Under the pieces are notes generated by a model, which saw only the letters and a list, made by a program, of their open reading frames with translations, searched no databases and was not told where the DNA came from. A stretch of DNA of 8,023 nucleotides. Origin: JAKORR01 sp964608495. Lineage in GTDB: Bacteria; Armatimonadota; Zipacnadia; Zipacnadales; FEN-943. Both the position numbers and the translations under genes were made by a program. Of the stretch, positions 6,004 through 8,023 are shown piece by piece (position 1 is the stretch's first letter; the number at the start of each line of letters is the position of its first letter). Location of the stretch: the NCBI GenBank assembly GCA_964608495.1, contig CAZSOQ010000238.1, positions 1-8,023 on the forward strand, given 5' to 3'.

Positions 6004-7812
6004 ATGTCGCTACGCATCTCGACCGAATCTCCCTGTGCCGTGGTGCTGCCCCCGGCGGCGGCCCGCCCCGTGCGTTTCGCCGGCGAGCAGCTCCGCTACT
6101 ACGCGGCCCTCCTCACCGGGGCGCGACCGGCCCTCGTCGAGGGCCCGGAGGGCGTCACGGGGCCCTGCCTGGCCCTGCGCGTCGAGGAGGGCCCGGCGGC
6201 CCCACGGCGCGCCCGGGGTGCTGACGCTGCCGTGCTGCGCGTCGGCGGCGATCGGGCCGAGCTGGCCGCCGCGACGCCCTTCGGGCTCCTGCACGGCGTC
6301 TACCGCCTGCTCGAGCGCTTCGGTGGCGCCTACTGGCTGAACCGCTGGGAGGCGGACGAGCCCCTGCCCCGACTGCCCTGCCTCGAGCTTCCCGACGGCG
6401 AGTGGCGCTGGGAGCCGCGGTTCTCGTGCCGCGCCTTCACGAACTACCCGACGATTGACGAGCAGACGCCCGACTTCGTGGACTGGATGGCCAAGCGCGG
6501 TTTCAACCACTACGTGGTCAATCCCGCCTTCCCCGACGTCTGGCAGCGCTGTGGTGAATTCCTCCGCGAGCCGCTCGCCCTGCGCGGCATGGGCCTCAGC
6601 CTCGACCACCACACGCTGCCCTTCTGGCTCCCGCCGGAGGAGCACTTCCAGGCCCATCCCGAGTACTTCGCCCTTCGCGACGGCGAGCGCCGCCCCGACG
6701 CCCAGCTCTGCACTTCCTCCCCGGACGTGGCCCGCGTGGTCGCCGAGCGTGTGATCGCCTTCCTCCGCGACAATCCGGACGTCACCGAGGTCGGCCTGTG
6801 GCCGCGCGACGGCTACGGCTGGTGCGAGTGTGAGGCCTGCTGCTCGCTCGAGCCCCAGGAGCCGAGCTGGTGGTCCGCGAGCCTGCCGCGCCGCACCGAC
6901 ACCTACCTGCGCTTCGTGAACGCCGTGGCCGAGCGCGTCGGCGAGGAGCTCCCGCGGGCGCGCCTGACCGCGCTGGCCTACGTCAACTACGTCGAGCCCC
7001 CGCGCCAGGTCCGCCCGCTGCCCAACGTGGTCGTCTACTTCGCGCCCTTCCAGCGCTGCCTGCTCCACTCTCTGGACGACCCCGACTGCGTCCGCCGCAA
7101 TCCCGACTACACGAGGTTCCTGGGCCAGTGGCGCGACGCAACGCCCGGCGAGCTGCGCGTGTTCCTCTACGTCATGCAGATTGACACGCTGTCCCTGCCC
7201 TACCGGATCACGGACATGCTCCCCGCTCACTTCGACCTGCTGGCCAGCGTGGGCGTGGACGGGTGGATGATGGAGTACGTACCCGAGGAGTGGGCGACCT
7301 TCGCCGCCAACGCCTACGCGATCTCCCACCTGGCGTGGCAGGAGGAGGGCCGGGCAGAGGCCCGCCGGGGCGAGGACTTCCTGCGGCCCTACTACGCGGC
7401 GCTATACGGTCCGGCGGCCGAGGAGATGGCCGCCTACTTCCGCGCCCTGATAGACGACTTTGTGGACGGTGGGCCCTGCACGGGGCACTACGATCTGACC
7501 TACACGCGCCGCGCGACCCCGGGCCTGCTGCGCCGTGCGCTGGCCCATCTGGGACGCGCACGGCTCGAAGCGGCCGACGACCGGGCCGCCTGGCGCGCGG
7601 TGACGCGGGCGCAGATCGCGGCGGAGCTGCTCGTGCGGGTAGGCGAATGGCAGCGCGCCCTGGCCGCCCTCGACGAGGCCACCGACTTCGCGCGCCCGCG
7701 CCGCCGAAAGCTCTGCGACGAGGCGGCGGAGGCGGTCGTCCAGTGGGCCGAGGCGCACGCCGGCGACGGCGTCCTCCACGTGGGCAAGCTCCGCGCACGG
7801 CTCAGGGCTTAG
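6004..7812 (+). CDS. DUF4838 domain-containing protein, glycoside-hydrolase-like
   Basis: The 602-residue product has an N-terminal alpha/beta domain (about 10-125) like those preceding GH20 and GH67 barrels, with the telltale FGLLHGVYRLLERFGGAYWL (from residue 93). The DUF4838 region follows (about 130-440): HPEYFALRDGERRPDAQLC (from 218), WPRDGYGWCECEAC (266-279) with a Cys-x-Cys-x-x-Cys cluster, and the late EYVPEEWATFAANAYAISHLAW segment. The C-terminal part (about 460-602) is helical and Ala/Arg-rich. DUF4838 proteins often lie near carbohydrate-degradation genes and resemble hexosaminidase or glucuronidase folds, but no reaction is established. ATG at 6004 is the first possible start after an in-frame TGA at 5983-5985; no clear ribosome-binding site precedes it. 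There is no signal peptide, so it is probably cytosolic. Confidence 0.82.
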   Translation: MSLRISTESPCAVVLPPAAARPVRFAGEQLRYYAALLTGARPALVEGPEGVTGPCLALRVEEGPAAPRRARGADAAVLRVGGDRAELAAATPFGLLHGVYRLLERFGGAYWLNRWEADEPLPRLPCLELPDGEWRWEPRFSCRAFTNYPTIDEQTPDFVDWMAKRGFNHYVVNPAFPDVWQRCGEFLREPLALRGMGLSLDHHTLPFWLPPEEHFQAHPEYFALRDGERRPDAQLCTSSPDVARVVAERVIAFLRDNPDVTEVGLWPRDGYGWCECEACCSLEPQEPSWWSASLPRRTDTYLRFVNAVAERVGEELPRARLTALAYVNYVEPPRQVRPLPNVVVYFAPFQRCLLHSLDDPDCVRRNPDYTRFLGQWRDATPGELRVFLYVMQIDTLSLPYRITDMLPAHFDLLASVGVDGWMMEYVPEEWATFAANAYAISHLAWQEEGRAEARRGEDFLRPYYAALYGPAAEEMAAYFRALIDDFVDGGPCTGHYDLTYTRRATPGLLRRALAHLGRARLEAADDRAAWRAVTRAQIAAELLVRVGEWQRALAALDEATDFARPRRRKLCDEAAEAVVQWAEAHAGDGVLHVGKLRARLRA

Positions 7813-7829
7813 CCCGGACTATCCACGAG

Positions 7830-7874
7830 CTGGGTATCGCAGGTACCAGCAGCCCTCGGGCGAGCGGTACCCAG
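7830..7874 (+). other. Eleven-base-pair imperfect inverted repeat downstream of the DUF4838 gene
   Basis: CTGGGTATCGC (7830-7840) pairs with GCGGTACCCAG (7864-7874) with ten Watson-Crick pairs and one T-G pair. The palindrome GGTACC occurs twice, at 7842-7847 and 7866-7871, the second inside the right arm, so the left arm could alternatively fold onto GGTACCAG (7842-7849). It starts 17 bases after the DUF4838 stop and could be a terminator or mRNA 3'-end structure, but it lacks a T-run. It could also be a binding site or a genome-dispersed repeat. Confidence 0.45.
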
Positions 7875-7977
7875 AGCCCCCCGAGGCTTTCGCCTGTGTC
7901 CACCAAGCCTCGCGCTCGTCGCAGGCCGACACCAGGGAACCGCTTGGTGCAGCCGACGAAGTCGGCAGGCCAAGCGG
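7875..7977 (+). other. Ladder of overlapping, mutually exclusive hairpin arms; candidate structured RNA or palindromic repeat
   Basis: Three perfect 8-bp inverted repeats overlap in series: CGAGGCTT (7882-7889) with AAGCCTCG (7905-7912); CACCAAGC (7901-7908) with GCTTGGTG (7942-7949); and CCGCTTGG (7940-7947) with CCAAGCGG (7970-7977). The shared bases mean the middle pairing excludes both neighbours. A short AGCC (7875-7878)/GGCT (7885-7888) stem followed by TT also competes for the first arm and could end transcription. The last hairpin is the strongest: it encloses GCCGAC/GTCGGC (7952-7957/7961-7966) around a GAA loop. GCAGGCC repeats at 7921-7927 and 7965-7971. No known RNA family is recognised. 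Some of the pairing is not independent because the arms share the core AAGC/GCTT. Confidence 0.4.
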
Positions 7978-8023
7978 CGACAGAGCTTTCTGGTGGAGGG
8001 GGTGCGGGGGAGGCCCCTCTTGG

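Noticed and set aside
6010..7329. Long minus-strand frame (439 codons) opposite the DUF4838 gene
   Set aside because: No domain-like sequence; the + strand carries clear DUF4838 motifs over the whole stretch.
7819..8022. Minus-strand reading frame open from the right edge, ending in a Trp/Tyr/Cys-containing tail (GCWYLRYPARG)
   Set aside because: All three minus-strand frames are open here because of high GC. Third-position G/C (about 70% by hand count) is lower than expected for genes in this window, and the segment is full of inverted repeats. It could still be the end of a gene outside the window.

Overview
This is a bacterial, very GC-rich window (about 70% by eye) with every supported gene on the + strand. 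The large secreted protein, the DUF4838 protein and the overall base composition suggest an uncultivated high-GC environmental lineage of the Armatimonadota or planctomycete-like kind. That placement is inference only; no rRNA or taxonomic marker gene is present.

Layout: (1) 1-85 holds the likely tail of an upstream reading frame that overlaps the next start in a TGATG junction. (2) 86-2683 encodes a large secreted protein with a sugar-hydrolase-like architecture: signal peptide, N-terminal beta-rich region, barrel-like centre and a C-terminal beta-sandwich of carbohydrate-binding type. (3) 2684-2897 is a spacer with an unusually AT-rich extended -10 promoter (2804-2812). It feeds (4) a two-gene operon: a short NfeD membrane protein (2898-3329) and an SPFH/stomatin-like protein (3372-4301), a classic membrane-organising pair. 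(5) 4350-4872 is an isochorismatase/nicotinamidase-type cysteine hydrolase that is frameshifted and also lacks two expected active-site residues, so it is called a pseudogene. (6) 4954-5898 encodes an apparently intact ADP-ribosylglycohydrolase. (7) 6004-7812 encodes a DUF4838 protein related to glycoside-hydrolase folds, without a signal peptide. (8) 7813-8023 has no convincing gene but is rich in overlapping inverted repeats whose arms can pair in mutually exclusive ways.

How the parts relate: the NfeD and SPFH products very probably work together in the membrane. The broken amidase and the ADP-ribosylglycohydrolase could both touch NAD and ADP-ribose metabolism, but this rests only on adjacency. 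The first and last large genes point to polysaccharide or glycoconjugate processing. No defence system, mobile element, CRISPR array, tRNA or rRNA was recognised. The most unusual items are the multiply damaged hydrolase and the hairpin ladder at the right edge.
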